From NCBI RefSeq assembly GCF_003063315.1, contig NZ_NERV01000002.1, positions 186,001-250,000 on the forward strand: DNA of 64,000 bases, given 5' to 3'. Positions 8,244-17,079 of this stretch are shown piece after piece. The notes under the pieces were generated by a model. The model did no database searches. It was not told the DNA's origin and worked only from the letters and a program-made list of their open reading frames with translations. The translations under genes were made by a program, and so were the position numbers. Each line of letters starts with the position of its first letter. Positions within the stretch are counted from its first letter, which is position 1. Source of the stretch: Limnohabitans sp. T6-5. GTDB taxonomy: Bacteria > Pseudomonadota > Gammaproteobacteria > Burkholderiales > Burkholderiaceae_C.

Positions 8244-9434
8244 ATGACAGACACCATCACCACAGCCGCAGACCCAGAAGACGACGAAATCAGCCTGCTT
8301 GACCTGCTGCAAACCATCGTCGACAACCTGCGCCTGCTGGTGCTCGGCCCCTTGGCGGCGGGCGTGCTGGCCTTGGGCATCAGCTTTCTGGTCAAGCCCA
8401 CCTTCACCGCCGAAACCAGCTTTTTGCCTCCTCAGCAACAACAAGGCATGGCCGCCAGCATGCTGGCCAGCTTGGGCGCACTGGGCGGCCTGGCCGGTGC
8501 AGCCACGGGTCTGAAAAACCCCGCAGACCAATACGTCGCTTTCCTCAAAAGCAACAGCATCAAAGACGCCCTGATCGACCGCTTCAAGCTCCTGGAACGC
8601 TACGACGCCAAGTTGCGCGCCAATGCCCGCAAAGCACTTGAAGCCAACGTCAAAATTGCCAGCGGCAAAGACGGCCTGATCACCGTCACCGTGGACGACA
8701 CCGACCCCCAAATCGCCGCCGACATGGCCAACGCCCATGTGCAAGAGCTGACTCAACTCATGGGCCGCCTGGCCGTGACCGAAGCCCAGCAGCGCCGCCA
8801 GTTCTTTGAAAAGCAACTGCAACAAACCAAAGACAAACTCACCCAAGCCGAGATCCAGCTCAAGGAAACCGGCATCTCCGGTGACGTCCTCAAGTCCAAC
8901 CCCGCCAGCGCCGTGGCCGCCGTGGCCGCATTGCAAGCGCAAGTCACGGTGCAAGAAGTCAAAATCGGCGCCATGCGCGGCTATTTGGCCGACACTGCCC
9001 CAGACTTCAAACAAGCCCTGAACGAACTGGCCAACCTTCGGGCGCAACTGGCCAAACAATCGCAAGACACAGCGAGCAGCCCAGGCAAAGGGCAGGGCAG
9101 CACCCAAGGCGACTACGTCACCAAATACCGTGAATTCAAATACCAGGAAACCCTGTTTGAACTCTTTGCCAAACAGTTCGAAATGGCCAAGCTCGACGAA
9201 TCGCGAGAAGGCGCCACCATCCAGGTGCTTGACAAGGCGCAAGCCCCCGAACTGAAAAGCAAGCCCAAAAAAGCCCTGATCGCCATCTTGGCCACCCTGG
9301 CCACGGGCTTTGCGCTGCTGCTGTTTGTGTTCATCCGCCAAGCCCTGCGCAACGCCAACCAAGACAAAGAATCCGCCCAAAAACTCAGCGCCCTCAAAGC
9401 TTCATGGCACAAAGCCATAGGCAAAACCCGTTGA
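8244..9434 (+). CDS. Wzz-like polysaccharide chain-length determinant (copy 1)
   Basis: 396 residues with the Wzz/PCP layout: an N-terminal cytoplasmic segment (ISLLDLLQTIVDNLRLL), a first membrane helix near residues 30-50, a long periplasmic part with coiled-coil helices (KQLQQTKDKLTQAEIQLKE), and a second membrane helix near residues 350-370 (ALIAILATLATGFALLLFVF). No Walker motifs follow, so it is a pure length regulator with no BY-kinase domain. It acts at the inner membrane with the Wza-like protein encoded upstream. The near-duplicate is at 31387-32568. Confidence 0.88.
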   Translation: MTDTITTAADPEDDEISLLDLLQTIVDNLRLLVLGPLAAGVLALGISFLVKPTFTAETSFLPPQQQQGMAASMLASLGALGGLAGAATGLKNPADQYVAFLKSNSIKDALIDRFKLLERYDAKLRANARKALEANVKIASGKDGLITVTVDDTDPQIAADMANAHVQELTQLMGRLAVTEAQQRRQFFEKQLQQTKDKLTQAEIQLKETGISGDVLKSNPASAVAAVAALQAQVTVQEVKIGAMRGYLADTAPDFKQALNELANLRAQLAKQSQDTASSPGKGQGSTQGDYVTKYREFKYQETLFELFAKQFEMAKLDESREGATIQVLDKAQAPELKSKPKKALIAILATLATGFALLLFVFIRQALRNANQDKESAQKLSALKASWHKAIGKTR

Positions 9435-9442
9435 ACTTGCCC

Positions 9443-9471
9443 CGTAGGTCGGCGGCTTCAGACCCGACATG
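9443..9471 (+). repeat. Single REP hairpin (GGCT variant)
   Basis: GTAG foot followed by outer arms GTCGG/CCGAC with a GGCTTCAG-type interior, just after the wzz-like stop codon. Confidence 0.7.
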
Positions 9472-9540
9472 GGCCGGGCTACCGCTTACACGGCAACTAC
9501 CTTTAGACCAGCCCATAAACCAAGACCAGCCTTGTGTGGA

Positions 9541-9561
9541 TATACAATTAAAATTTGTATA
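9541..9561. promoter_or_regulatory. Operator-like inverted repeat before an AbrB/PIN pair
   Basis: TATACAA and TTGTATA form a perfect inverted repeat around a 7-base AT spacer, ending 17 bases before the antitoxin start. AbrB-type antitoxins commonly bind such sites to repress their own operon. Confidence 0.55.
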
Positions 9562-9578
9562 TCCATGAGGACTCAAAC

Positions 9579-9812
9579 ATGCAAGTCGCTAAATGGGGAA
9601 ATTCTCTTGCAGTGCGTTTTCCGGCAAGCCTGGTCGCTGCGCTCGACCTCAAAGAAGGTGAAGAAATCGAGCTGCATCTGGTCGGTGAAAAAAACTTTGA
9701 AGTCAGCAAAAAACCGGGTCGAGTCGAATTGCTGGCCCGTCTGCGCCAAATGCGAGGCCGACTGCCTGCCGACTTTCACTTTGACCGTCTGCAAGCCAAC
9801 GAAGAACAATGA
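9579..9812 (+). CDS. vapB: AbrB/MazE-type antitoxin (VapB-like)
   Basis: 77 residues beginning MQVAKWGNSLAVRFP, the swapped-hairpin SpoVT/AbrB DNA-binding motif, with a C-terminal tail that would cover the toxin. The ATG is preferred over an upstream TTG because a GAGG Shine-Dalgarno sits nine bases ahead and the inverted repeat would otherwise lie in the coding part. The last four bases overlap the start of the PIN toxin gene. Confidence 0.85.
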   Translation: MQVAKWGNSLAVRFPASLVAALDLKEGEEIELHLVGEKNFEVSKKPGRVELLARLRQMRGRLPADFHFDRLQANEEQ

Positions 9813-10210
9813 CCATCACGTTTTTGGACAGCAACGTCATTCTTTATTTGCTTTCCGCGGACACGCGCAAGGCAGACATTGCAGAAACCTTGTTGAGCTC
9901 AATGCCCAACATCAGCGTGCAAGTTCTCAATGAAGTCACCTCCGTCTGTTTGCGCAAACTTAAGTTGTCCTGGTCAGAGATTCATGACGTGCTGAACGCC
10001 GTCAAAGCCCACTGCCAAATTGTGCCCCTCACGGTTGAAACTCACGCCCAAGCCATGCAGATTGCAGAGCAACACCATTTGTCTTTTTATGACGCCCATA
10101 TAGTGGCCGCTGCAAAAGCCTGTGGAGCCAACACGCTCATGAGCGAAGACATGCACAACGGCCAAACACTGCTGGGCATACACATCAAAAACCCGTTTAC
10201 CCACCATTAA
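9809..10210 (+). CDS. vapC: VapC-type PIN-domain ribonuclease toxin
   Basis: 133-residue PIN protein. Conserved acids are visible in TFLDSNVILYLLS (first strand), NEVTSV (second) and SFYDAHIVAAA (third), with a fourth candidate in LMSEDMHNGQ. It forms a two-gene operon with the AbrB-type antitoxin through an ATGA overlap. The pair stands exactly at the left border of the AT-rich polysaccharide block. Confidence 0.88.
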   Translation: MTITFLDSNVILYLLSADTRKADIAETLLSSMPNISVQVLNEVTSVCLRKLKLSWSEIHDVLNAVKAHCQIVPLTVETHAQAMQIAEQHHLSFYDAHIVAAAKACGANTLMSEDMHNGQTLLGIHIKNPFTHH

Positions 10211-10292
10211 AATCTCGCGGAAATAGAATCAGTGTAAGATTTTTTGTGCGAATGAAATATTTTTCAAATAATTTCAATTAATTTTCAATCCT

Positions 10293-11003
10293 ATGATTTT
10301 AATATTAATATTTCTGTATACATGCTTCATATATATAGAAAGCTTAGCTATTTTAGCTCGATATGCTGGTCAAATAAGCCACGAAAGAGCAATGGGATAT
10401 ACAATGCATAATGCTATATTAGCATTAAACAGATTCTTGGGCTTTATGATTGGACCGCTTGTTGGTTATTTGATTGAAATTGGTTACGATAAACATAAAT
10501 TGTTTTATGTTGCTATGTTTTGTTCTATTCTTGGGGGCTTTGCTACGTTGTTGAATGCGTTGTATAGTAAATATAGCTTGGAGAGATTTATCGATATTCT
10601 AAATAAAATAAAAAAGGATGGATATAAAGTATTGAGTTTTTTTTCATGCATAACACAATCATCACGAAATAAATTAGATGATATGCAGAAAATACAATTA
10701 AAAATGGCTGATTTTAATTTGACTTTTAGTGTTGCTATTACAACATCATTATATTATGGAGTGTCATTTTATTTGGGATTGATTGCATATTCTAATTTGA
10801 ATTATAGAGGTACAATATTACAAATGACAGGCGTTGTAACGGGTGTTGGTTCTTTGTTATTGAATTTCTATACATTTCCTAAGTTGACTGAATTTGAAAA
10901 TAAAGGAAATGCGCTCAATGGTTATGGATCAATATATTTGGGAAAAATAGTTGGTTTGATTATTATTCAGCCTGCGTTTGTATTAATAGCATATAAATTG
11001 TGA
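10293..11003 (+). CDS. Amj-like lipid-linked precursor flippase (DUF2837)
   Basis: 236-residue membrane protein with about six hydrophobic helices. The N-terminal half (YIESLAILARYAGQ, NRFLGFMIGPLVGYLIE) closely follows the pattern I know from Bacillus Amj/YdaH, a lipid II flippase unrelated to MurJ. In this setting it would more plausibly flip an undecaprenyl-linked sugar unit, since no Wzx lies in this block. It overlaps the next gene by four bases (codons ATGATG), marking the first gene of an AT-rich operon. No strong Shine-Dalgarno is visible before the start. Confidence 0.65.
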   Translation: MILILIFLYTCFIYIESLAILARYAGQISHERAMGYTMHNAILALNRFLGFMIGPLVGYLIEIGYDKHKLFYVAMFCSILGGFATLLNALYSKYSLERFIDILNKIKKDGYKVLSFFSCITQSSRNKLDDMQKIQLKMADFNLTFSVAITTSLYYGVSFYLGLIAYSNLNYRGTILQMTGVVTGVGSLLLNFYTFPKLTEFENKGNALNGYGSIYLGKIVGLIIIQPAFVLIAYKL

Positions 11004-11935
11004 TGAATTTTAAAAATTTAAGTGCAATCCTTTTAATGATGGCAGTTGGATGTATCAATATATATTCGGTTGGCGGTATGGATTTGTCTGTTTATGATGA
11101 AAATGTAGTTAATTTTAATTTTACTGAAATATATTTTTTAAAGGAAATTATTTCTTGGTTGTTTATTATTTTGTCTAAATGGTTTTTTAATGATGTGAGA
11201 TACATTTTTATATTTGCCTGGTTGTTATTGTTTTATGTGTTGACTGCAGTTGGTATTAGTAAAGATAGATCTTTATGTGTTGTTGCAATGGCATGTTTGA
11301 CTCCATATTATTATTTAATGTCATTAAATGTTTTGCGTCAATTAATTTCTGCTATTTTCCTTTCGGCTTCTTATTTGTATTATGTAAGTAATAAGAAAAT
11401 AAATTTAAAGGTTTTGTTATTTATTGCTTTATCAATTTTATCGCACAATAGCGTTGCCTTTTTGATTATGTTGTACGTAATAATCTTTGTAGTTTTTAAA
11501 ATTAATTTAAAATATTCTTTTTTATATTTATTGAGTGTGATGTTTTTTGTTTTAAAATTCCAAACCGAAATAATTTTGTTTGCGGCATATTTGAATAATC
11601 AGGAAATAGTTGAAGAGGCATCAGATCTTAAGCGGTATATTTATATTATTTCTCAAATTCCTTTTGTTGTTGGAATTTTTAAATATCATAAAGATAGTCG
11701 AATTATTTTGATTTCATTAATTGTGACTCTTGTTAATATACCACTGCCAAATTGGATGATTGAGCGACTATTAATTACAAGTGGATATGTTTTTTTTATT
11801 ACATACTTATCAATCGTCCAATTGAGAACTATTTTTGAAGCAATAAAATCAGTGGTTCTTTGTTTTGGTATGCTAATATTTACATTTTTTCATACTGGCG
11901 TAAAGGCCATTTTGTTTGGTGAAGGTTTGAGATGA
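11000..11935 (+). CDS. EpsG-like polysaccharide polymerase (Wzy)
   Basis: 311-residue multi-spanning membrane protein. The segment NVLRQLISAIFLSASYLYY followed by ILSHNSVAF is the signature layout of EpsG-type Wzy polymerases: an Arg-Gln pair in the middle and a later His before another helix. It would join repeat units in the periplasm. It overlaps both neighbours by four bases and shares their strong AT bias. Confidence 0.75.
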   Translation: MMNFKNLSAILLMMAVGCINIYSVGGMDLSVYDENVVNFNFTEIYFLKEIISWLFIILSKWFFNDVRYIFIFAWLLLFYVLTAVGISKDRSLCVVAMACLTPYYYLMSLNVLRQLISAIFLSASYLYYVSNKKINLKVLLFIALSILSHNSVAFLIMLYVIIFVVFKINLKYSFLYLLSVMFFVLKFQTEIILFAAYLNNQEIVEEASDLKRYIYIISQIPFVVGIFKYHKDSRIILISLIVTLVNIPLPNWMIERLLITSGYVFFITYLSIVQLRTIFEAIKSVVLCFGMLIFTFFHTGVKAILFGEGLR

Positions 11936-13077
11936 AAATTATATTTGTTGCTGATTTTACACCAGTCCCGAAATTTCATAATAAAATTCATTTGGATGGA
12001 AAATTGGCTGAGGCATTAATTCGAAATTTAGGCTGTAGAGTAACGTGGATTAGAACTAATTTTTCACATTATTTGAAAAGAATCGACCCGGTAGGTAATT
12101 TGGAATTCGAGAAATTTAAAGTATTGGAGATTCAAGGGCATCCTTATAAAAATAATATAAGCATAAGTAGGATGCTGCATAATATATTATTTTCATTGAA
12201 GCTAATTAAAATTTTATATGAAAATAGAGATGCCGATAGAGTAATAAGTCCAATCCCTTCAATTGAGGCCACTTTTATCACTTCCGTGATGGCCAGGCTA
12301 TATGGAATTAAGCATGAAATTATTGTTTATGATAAATGGCCGGATATTTTTATTGAGTATTCCACTAATGGGTTTTTTAAAAAAATATTTGGGAAGTTTT
12401 TGTATATTATATATAAGCCTCTATTAATTATCTCTTTAAGAAAATCTTACAAGATACATTGTGTGTCAAATGAATATTCAAAATGGCTGGAAAAATATAC
12501 AAATAAAAATAAAAACATACTATATATTGGTTGTAATGATGTCTCGGGGTTTGAAAGTGATTTTAATTCCAAGATTCACGTGGTGTATATTGGTAGCTGG
12601 GGTGCTTCTTCTAATTTGGATTTGATTATAAAAGCAGCTAAAATTTTAGAAGGTAATTCGAATTATAAATTTACAATAGCCGGGCGAGTTAATGAAGAGA
12701 AAATAGTAAAGGAAACTTCCAACTTGAGGGTGTTAGGTTGGCTTGGTGAATCTGAGAAAATTGAAATTATGAAAACTGCTGATATTGGATTGATGATATA
12801 TAAAAAAAATGCATTGCAATCTTTGCCAAATAAAATATTTGAATATATTGAATATGGTTGTTTTGTAATAAATACCCTACCAGGTGAAGCTGAAGCCTTG
12901 TTAAGAGAAAATAATTTTGGTTTAACTGTCGACCCTGATTCTCCAAGTGATCTTGTTGATGCGATTGTAAAATTTTCAAAGCAAAATGGTATTGCAAAAA
13001 ATTCTATATTAAGATTGGCACATGAAAAATTCGGTTCAAAATATTATGATGAGTATGTAAAGGAAAATTATGTTTAA
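11932..13077 (+). CDS. Family 4-type glycosyltransferase
   Basis: 381 residues with the two-Rossmann GT-B layout. The C-terminal half carries typical GT4 features: VVYIGSWGASSNLDLIIKAA (start of the second domain), then LPNKIFEYIEYGCFVINT, the EX7E-like nucleotide-sugar site. No signal peptide is present, so it acts at the cytoplasmic face. The acceptor and donor are unknown. It is coupled by overlap to the polymerase upstream and to the pyruvyltransferase downstream. Confidence 0.8.
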   Translation: MKIIFVADFTPVPKFHNKIHLDGKLAEALIRNLGCRVTWIRTNFSHYLKRIDPVGNLEFEKFKVLEIQGHPYKNNISISRMLHNILFSLKLIKILYENRDADRVISPIPSIEATFITSVMARLYGIKHEIIVYDKWPDIFIEYSTNGFFKKIFGKFLYIIYKPLLIISLRKSYKIHCVSNEYSKWLEKYTNKNKNILYIGCNDVSGFESDFNSKIHVVYIGSWGASSNLDLIIKAAKILEGNSNYKFTIAGRVNEEKIVKETSNLRVLGWLGESEKIEIMKTADIGLMIYKKNALQSLPNKIFEYIEYGCFVINTLPGEAEALLRENNFGLTVDPDSPSDLVDAIVKFSKQNGIAKNSILRLAHEKFGSKYYDEYVKENYV

Positions 13078-14122
13078 AAAATTCTTGCTATCAAAGTTGC
13101 CATTTCCTTGGCTCAATCTTATTAGAATGGTAAGGGGGAATGTAATTAAAGTATTTGTTATTGTGGTTCCTTCGTATTTATTAAATGAAAAATATGTTTC
13201 CATAAAGATAAAATATTCGGGAGTTGATGAATGTAATGAAAATTATAAAGATAGCCCATCTAATAGGTGGGCTTTAGCTTTCCATGAGTATTATGAAAAG
13301 AAGCAAATAGATAAAATCATACCTTTAATGTGGGCCGATGGTCCTGCGCCAGGGAATTTTGGTGATTGGTTATCGCCATACATATTTTCTAAAATTTCAA
13401 AATATAAAATTCGCCATGTTGCTGATTTCGATAATCCGAAATTCAAGCATATTTTGGGGGTAGGCTCTATCGCAATAAAAGCAAATAAATACAGCAGTGT
13501 CTTTGGATCTGGTATTTCATCTACTGACGATAGAATTTGCCCGCAGGCAAAATATTATTTTGTTCGAGGTCCATATACTGCAGCGGCAGTAAAAAAAGTT
13601 GGTGGTATTGTTCAGGGAAATGTTACTGGGGATTTGGGATTTTTGATTTCTAGGGTTTATCCTGTTGTTAAAAAAAGTAAGATAATTGATTCCGTTTTGG
13701 TAAGGCATATAACTCATAAATATTTGCCCGTAAAACTTATACCCGGAATGATTGAATTGGATATTTCGGTTTCAGGGTCTGATGATATTGAGTTATTCCT
13801 TCAAAAATTAAATTCCGCTAAAATTGTTGTCACATCAGCAATGCATTGTTATATAGCCTGTATTAGTTATGGAATTCCATGTGTTTTGATTAATTTTAAA
13901 GATGATTCAAAATCGGTTTACGGCGATGGTGTAAAGTACTTGGATGCGATGGAAGGAATCGGTTTGAATGGTTATAAACCACATTTGGTTGAGAATGATT
14001 TGTCATTGTTAAATTTTCCTGAAATTGTCGACAATCGAATTGTTGAATCAAAAATTCTTGATGATCTCTACGGCTGTTTTGTTGAATCAATTTCTGATTA
14101 TTTTAATACTCATAATAATTAA
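13070..14122 (+). CDS. Polysaccharide pyruvyl transferase family protein
   Basis: 350 residues matching the CsaB/WcaK-type fold. The segment [16 protein letters not shown] is the family's start, [10 protein letters not shown] and [11 protein letters not shown] follow, and [13 protein letters not shown] is the usual RGP motif. The C-terminal [19 protein letters not shown] resembles the conserved H-containing substrate site. It probably adds a pyruvate ketal or a related group to a sugar of the repeat unit, or works as an atypical glycosyltransferase. Confidence 0.8.
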   Translation: MFKKFLLSKLPFPWLNLIRMVRGNVIKVFVIVVPSYLLNEKYVSIKIKYSGVDECNENYKDSPSNRWALAFHEYYEKKQIDKIIPLMWADGPAPGNFGDWLSPYIFSKISKYKIRHVADFDNPKFKHILGVGSIAIKANKYSSVFGSGISSTDDRICPQAKYYFVRGPYTAAAVKKVGGIVQGNVTGDLGFLISRVYPVVKKSKIIDSVLVRHITHKYLPVKLIPGMIELDISVSGSDDIELFLQKLNSAKIVVTSAMHCYIACISYGIPCVLINFKDDSKSVYGDGVKYLDAMEGIGLNGYKPHLVENDLSLLNFPEIVDNRIVESKILDDLYGCFVESISDYFNTHNN

Positions 14123-14123
14123 A

Positions 14124-14714
14124 ATGAAACGTATTTTTGATTTTTTTTGTGCATTTTTGATATTATTGGTTTTGGCGCTGCCTTTGATACTGCTCATTTG
14201 CTTAGTGCTTTGTAAGCTGGGAAAACCTGTGTTGTTTCGCCAGTTGCGGCCAGGATTGTATGGTCAACCTTTTGAGATGATTAAGTTTCGCACTATGACG
14301 GATGCACGGGATACCAGTGGCGCATTACTACCCGACTCTCAAAGGCTGACTCGTTTTGGTCTCTTTTTACGGGCCACCAGTCTAGACGAACTGCCGGAAT
14401 TATGGAATGTTCTTAAGGGTGACATGAGTCTAGTAGGACCGCGTCCATTGCTAATGGAATATTTGCCAATTTATAGCACTGAACAAGCTCGTAGACATGA
14501 TGTACGTCCAGGCATCACGGGGTGGGCTCAAATTAATGGAAGAAATAATATTAGCTGGACAAAGAAGTTTGAGATGGATATTTGGTATATTAATAATAAA
14601 TCTATGCTACTTGATTTGAAGATATTATTTTTGACTTTGAGAAAAGTTTTGAAAAAAGACGGAGTGTCTAAAGATGGGCACACAACAACTGATTTTTTTA
14701 ATGGAAAAAATTGA
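14124..14714 (+). CDS. PglC-like undecaprenyl-phosphate sugar transferase
   Basis: 196 residues from MKRIFDFF; a longer frame upstream is out of family. It has a single re-entrant membrane helix (about residues 10-32), the [12 protein letters not shown] and KFRTMTDA motifs, the catalytic Asp-Glu in [11 protein letters not shown], and [11 protein letters not shown]. This is the minimal monotopic phosphoglycosyltransferase fold of PglC/EpsL. It would start the repeat unit by moving a sugar-1-phosphate onto undecaprenyl phosphate. The PglD-, PglE- and PglF-like genes nearby suggest diacetylbacillosamine or a related 2,4-diacetamido sugar as substrate. Confidence 0.85.
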   Translation: MKRIFDFFCAFLILLVLALPLILLICLVLCKLGKPVLFRQLRPGLYGQPFEMIKFRTMTDARDTSGALLPDSQRLTRFGLFLRATSLDELPELWNVLKGDMSLVGPRPLLMEYLPIYSTEQARRHDVRPGITGWAQINGRNNISWTKKFEMDIWYINNKSMLLDLKILFLTLRKVLKKDGVSKDGHTTTDFFNGKN

Positions 14715-14743
14715 TTCCACGCCGAATCTCAATTTAATATAAA

Positions 14744-15808
14744 ATGTATTTAAATTCATTTTTAACGCCAGATAACGAAAAATGGGCAGAAATTTTAAAA
14801 TCTGTTCGTCATGACTTCTACCATTTGCCTGAGTATGTTGCTTTAGAAGCTGATTGGCTGAAGGCAAAGCCGATAGCATTTTATTGTGAGTATGAGAGCG
14901 AAATTATGCTACTTCCTTTGATTGAGCGGTCAACACCATACGGTTTTGGAAGTGATGCTGTGACGCCTTATGGATATTCTTCTCCAATTTTTTCGGATTG
15001 TTCAACCGAAAAATTTCGCATCAATGCTCTGCAATGCTTTCAAGATGCGGCACAGCAGCGCGGTTTGGTGTCCTCATTCATCCGATTGCATCCCTTAATT
15101 CAGCCTTCGTTGTTAGGTGGGGATAAGCTTTTGCGTGGAATATGGTTGCAAGATGAACGTGGTTTTACTGTAGATTTGCCCTTAGATGCAGATCATGACT
15201 CTTGGCTTTCTTCAATTAGTAGTGGTCATCGTGGTGATATAAAACGTTTGAAGAGCAATGGTTATAGATTTGTAATGAATACAGAAAAAATCATGCGAGA
15301 GTTTCCCCGAATCTACGCTCAAACAATGCAAAGATTGAATGCAAAGAGTGAATATCAATACACTTCCGAATATTTTGATAGGATTCATAAGGCATTGGGT
15401 GATAAGTTGCAATGTGCTGCTGTATTAAATGCTGATGGTGATTTGATGTGTGCTGCTTTATTTACGCATGTGAACGATGTGGTTCAATATCATTTGAGTG
15501 CTACAGATGAACGGTTTGCCAAAATGGCCCCAATGAAATTAGTGATTTCAGAAATGCGAGAATGGGCTCGTCAGCGTTCGGTACTTTATTTTCACCTTGG
15601 TGGTGGTTTAGGTGGGGGTAAAGATTCTTTGTTTTATTTCAAGGAAAAATTTGGTGGTCAAACTAGATTATTTAGAACAGTATCGGCCATTCATATCTCA
15701 GAAATATATGAAAAGGAATGTCAGAGTCGTGCAAGTCTTGATGGATCTGCTGACAGCACAATTAATGGTTTTTTTCCTGCCTACAGAGCCCCAGTGCGTT
15801 TGACGTAA
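14744..15808 (+). CDS. FemAB/GNAT-like acyltransferase
   Basis: 354 residues with two halves: an N-terminal region with PEYVALEADW and a C-terminal GNAT-like half with SAHRGDIKRL-type (here SGHRGDIKRLKSNG) and HLGGGLGGGKDSLFYFKEKFGG. This organisation is typical of the FemAB-related acetyltransferases (Acetyltransf_6) found in exopolysaccharide loci, which attach an amino acid or acyl group to a sugar. It sits between the PglC-like and PglD-like genes and is less AT-rich than the genes before it, so the island's composition changes here. Confidence 0.65.
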   Translation: MYLNSFLTPDNEKWAEILKSVRHDFYHLPEYVALEADWLKAKPIAFYCEYESEIMLLPLIERSTPYGFGSDAVTPYGYSSPIFSDCSTEKFRINALQCFQDAAQQRGLVSSFIRLHPLIQPSLLGGDKLLRGIWLQDERGFTVDLPLDADHDSWLSSISSGHRGDIKRLKSNGYRFVMNTEKIMREFPRIYAQTMQRLNAKSEYQYTSEYFDRIHKALGDKLQCAAVLNADGDLMCAALFTHVNDVVQYHLSATDERFAKMAPMKLVISEMREWARQRSVLYFHLGGGLGGGKDSLFYFKEKFGGQTRLFRTVSAIHISEIYEKECQSRASLDGSADSTINGFFPAYRAPVRLT

Positions 15809-15821
15809 GTCTGGGAGTTGG

Positions 15822-16478
15822 TTGTTGAAAAAATTTGCCATTTATGGTGCTGGAGGTTGTGGGCGAGGTGTGATGCCGTTGGTTCGTCAACAGTTCCGTC
15901 ATCTTTTGGATGAGAGTGACTGTGAATTGGTTTTTTTAGATGATGCACAGTCAAATCCTTTGCTCAACGGTCATCGTGTGTTGACCTATTCGCAGTGGCT
16001 GGCTGAGCCAGCAGCCGAAAGATTCATGAATGTGGCAATTTCAGAAAGTTTGTTACGTGAAGGGTTGGTGCAGCGCTGCGCGGCCGATGGCGTGCAGTTT
16101 TTTGAAGCGCGTGCGGCCAATGTGGTGCAGCTGGACGATGTGCAGCTGGGCGATGGCGCAGTGTTGTGTCCGTTTGTCACGCTCACGAGCAATATCCGAA
16201 TTGGCCAACATTTTCACGCCAACATTTACAGCTATGTGGAACACGACTGCGTGATTGGCGACTATGTGACTTTTGCCCCAGGCGTGATGTGCAACGGCAA
16301 TGTGCACATTGAAGACCATGCCTACATTGGCGCGGGTGCCGTCATCAAACAAGGCCTGCCCGGTGCGCCTTTGGTCATTGGCCGTGGCGCGGTGGTGGGC
16401 ATGGGCGCGGTGGTGACCAAGAGCGTGCCGCCGGGCGTGACGGTGGTGGGCAATCCGGCTCGGATGTTGGTGAAGTAA
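15822..16478 (+). CDS. PglD/NeuD-like sugar O/N-acetyltransferase (copy 1, intact)
   Basis: 218 residues, TTG start (an adjacent TTG is equally possible). The N-terminal Rossmann-like part (FAIYGAGGCGRGVMPLV) binds the UDP-sugar, and the C-terminal left-handed beta helix shows hexapeptide repeats (IGAGAVIKQG, IGRGAVVGMGAVVTKS, VVGNPAR). The catalytic His expected of PglD is in YVEHDCVIGDYV. It probably acetylates the 4-amino group of a UDP-4-amino-4,6-dideoxy sugar. A truncated second copy is at 21206-21640. Confidence 0.85.
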   Translation: MLKKFAIYGAGGCGRGVMPLVRQQFRHLLDESDCELVFLDDAQSNPLLNGHRVLTYSQWLAEPAAERFMNVAISESLLREGLVQRCAADGVQFFEARAANVVQLDDVQLGDGAVLCPFVTLTSNIRIGQHFHANIYSYVEHDCVIGDYVTFAPGVMCNGNVHIEDHAYIGAGAVIKQGLPGAPLVIGRGAVVGMGAVVTKSVPPGVTVVGNPARMLVK

Positions 16479-16481
16479 AGC

Positions 16482-17024
16482 ATGCTGCGAAGATTGGGTT
16501 TTCCTGCTGGCACCCCTGTGTTGGCGCTGTTTGACCGTGACACCGGGATCAAAGTGCACCCGTCGTACAAAGCTGCTAAGTCGGGTGATGCCGAGGCGGC
16601 GCTGACTTTGGTCTCCGATCTGGCAGGCGATTGGCTCTTCCTGAACGAGGGTAATTTCAAGTCTGGTACTGTTTTCGTGGCGCCTCATGCCAAAGAGGCG
16701 AGCGGTGACAATGCGATTCCTCAGACCTTGTCGACGCTGTGTGTGCGCAAAGACGTCCGTTTAATCAAGGAGCGGTTTCAAGATGAATTCACAGAAATTT
16801 TCGGGATCAACCCCGATGCCCTTACCGCCAACGAAGCTCGATACCTTGTTGGTTTCAGATCCGTTGACGCGATCCGAGATCGACTTGCTGCGGCAAAACA
16901 AGAAATCGATCTCCGACTACGTTCAAAAGGTTTATCCCGATCGGGAGTCTTTTCTGCGGGCTTGCAAGCTGAAGGCAAGCTGAGCGGTCGCGATTCGTCC
17001 GATACACCTTCCCAATCTTCATAA
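16482..17024 (+). pseudogene. Remnant of a phosphoribosyltransferase-domain protein
   Basis: 180-residue frame three bases after the PglD-like stop. From memory of the family, the first 90 residues (PVLALFDRDTGIKVHPSYKA, VFVAPHAKEASGDNAIPQ) match the N-terminal half of a phosphoribosyltransferase-like protein of mobile elements, and LTANEARYLVGFRS followed by IRDRLAAAKQ matches its C-terminal tail. The central part with the VLVDDxxxxG nucleotide-binding loop is absent, so the enzyme appears to have lost its core by an internal deletion. The identification is by recall and is uncertain. Confidence 0.5.
16783..16983 (+). CDS. Small hypothetical protein overlapping the remnant
   Basis: 66 codons in a different frame within the end of the preceding remnant. 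It has an AAGGAG Shine-Dalgarno ten bases before the ATG and protein-like content (SISDYVQKVYPDRESFLRA). No family recognised. It may be a genuine partner gene or an accidental frame; I could not decide from codon use, as both frames look plausible. Confidence 0.35.
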   Translation: MNSQKFSGSTPMPLPPTKLDTLLVSDPLTRSEIDLLRQNKKSISDYVQKVYPDRESFLRACKLKAS

Positions 17025-17069
17025 ACCTGAAAACGCTGCCCCGTGTGGGCTGCGTTTTCAGGTTTTTTT
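17023..17069 (+). terminator. Strong intrinsic terminator
   Basis: AACCTGAAAACGC pairs with GCGTTTTCAGGTT around a GC-rich loop and runs straight into seven T. It ends the transcript of the AT-rich block and the PRTase remnant, so the DegT-type gene eleven bases later needs its own promoter or read-through. Confidence 0.88.
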
Positions 17070-17079
17070 ATGGCACCAA

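Noticed and set aside
8079..9380. 433-residue frame on the minus strand over wzz-like copy 1
   Set aside because: Antisense of the Wzz-like gene; its similarity to the frame at 31165 only reflects the duplication of the plus-strand gene.
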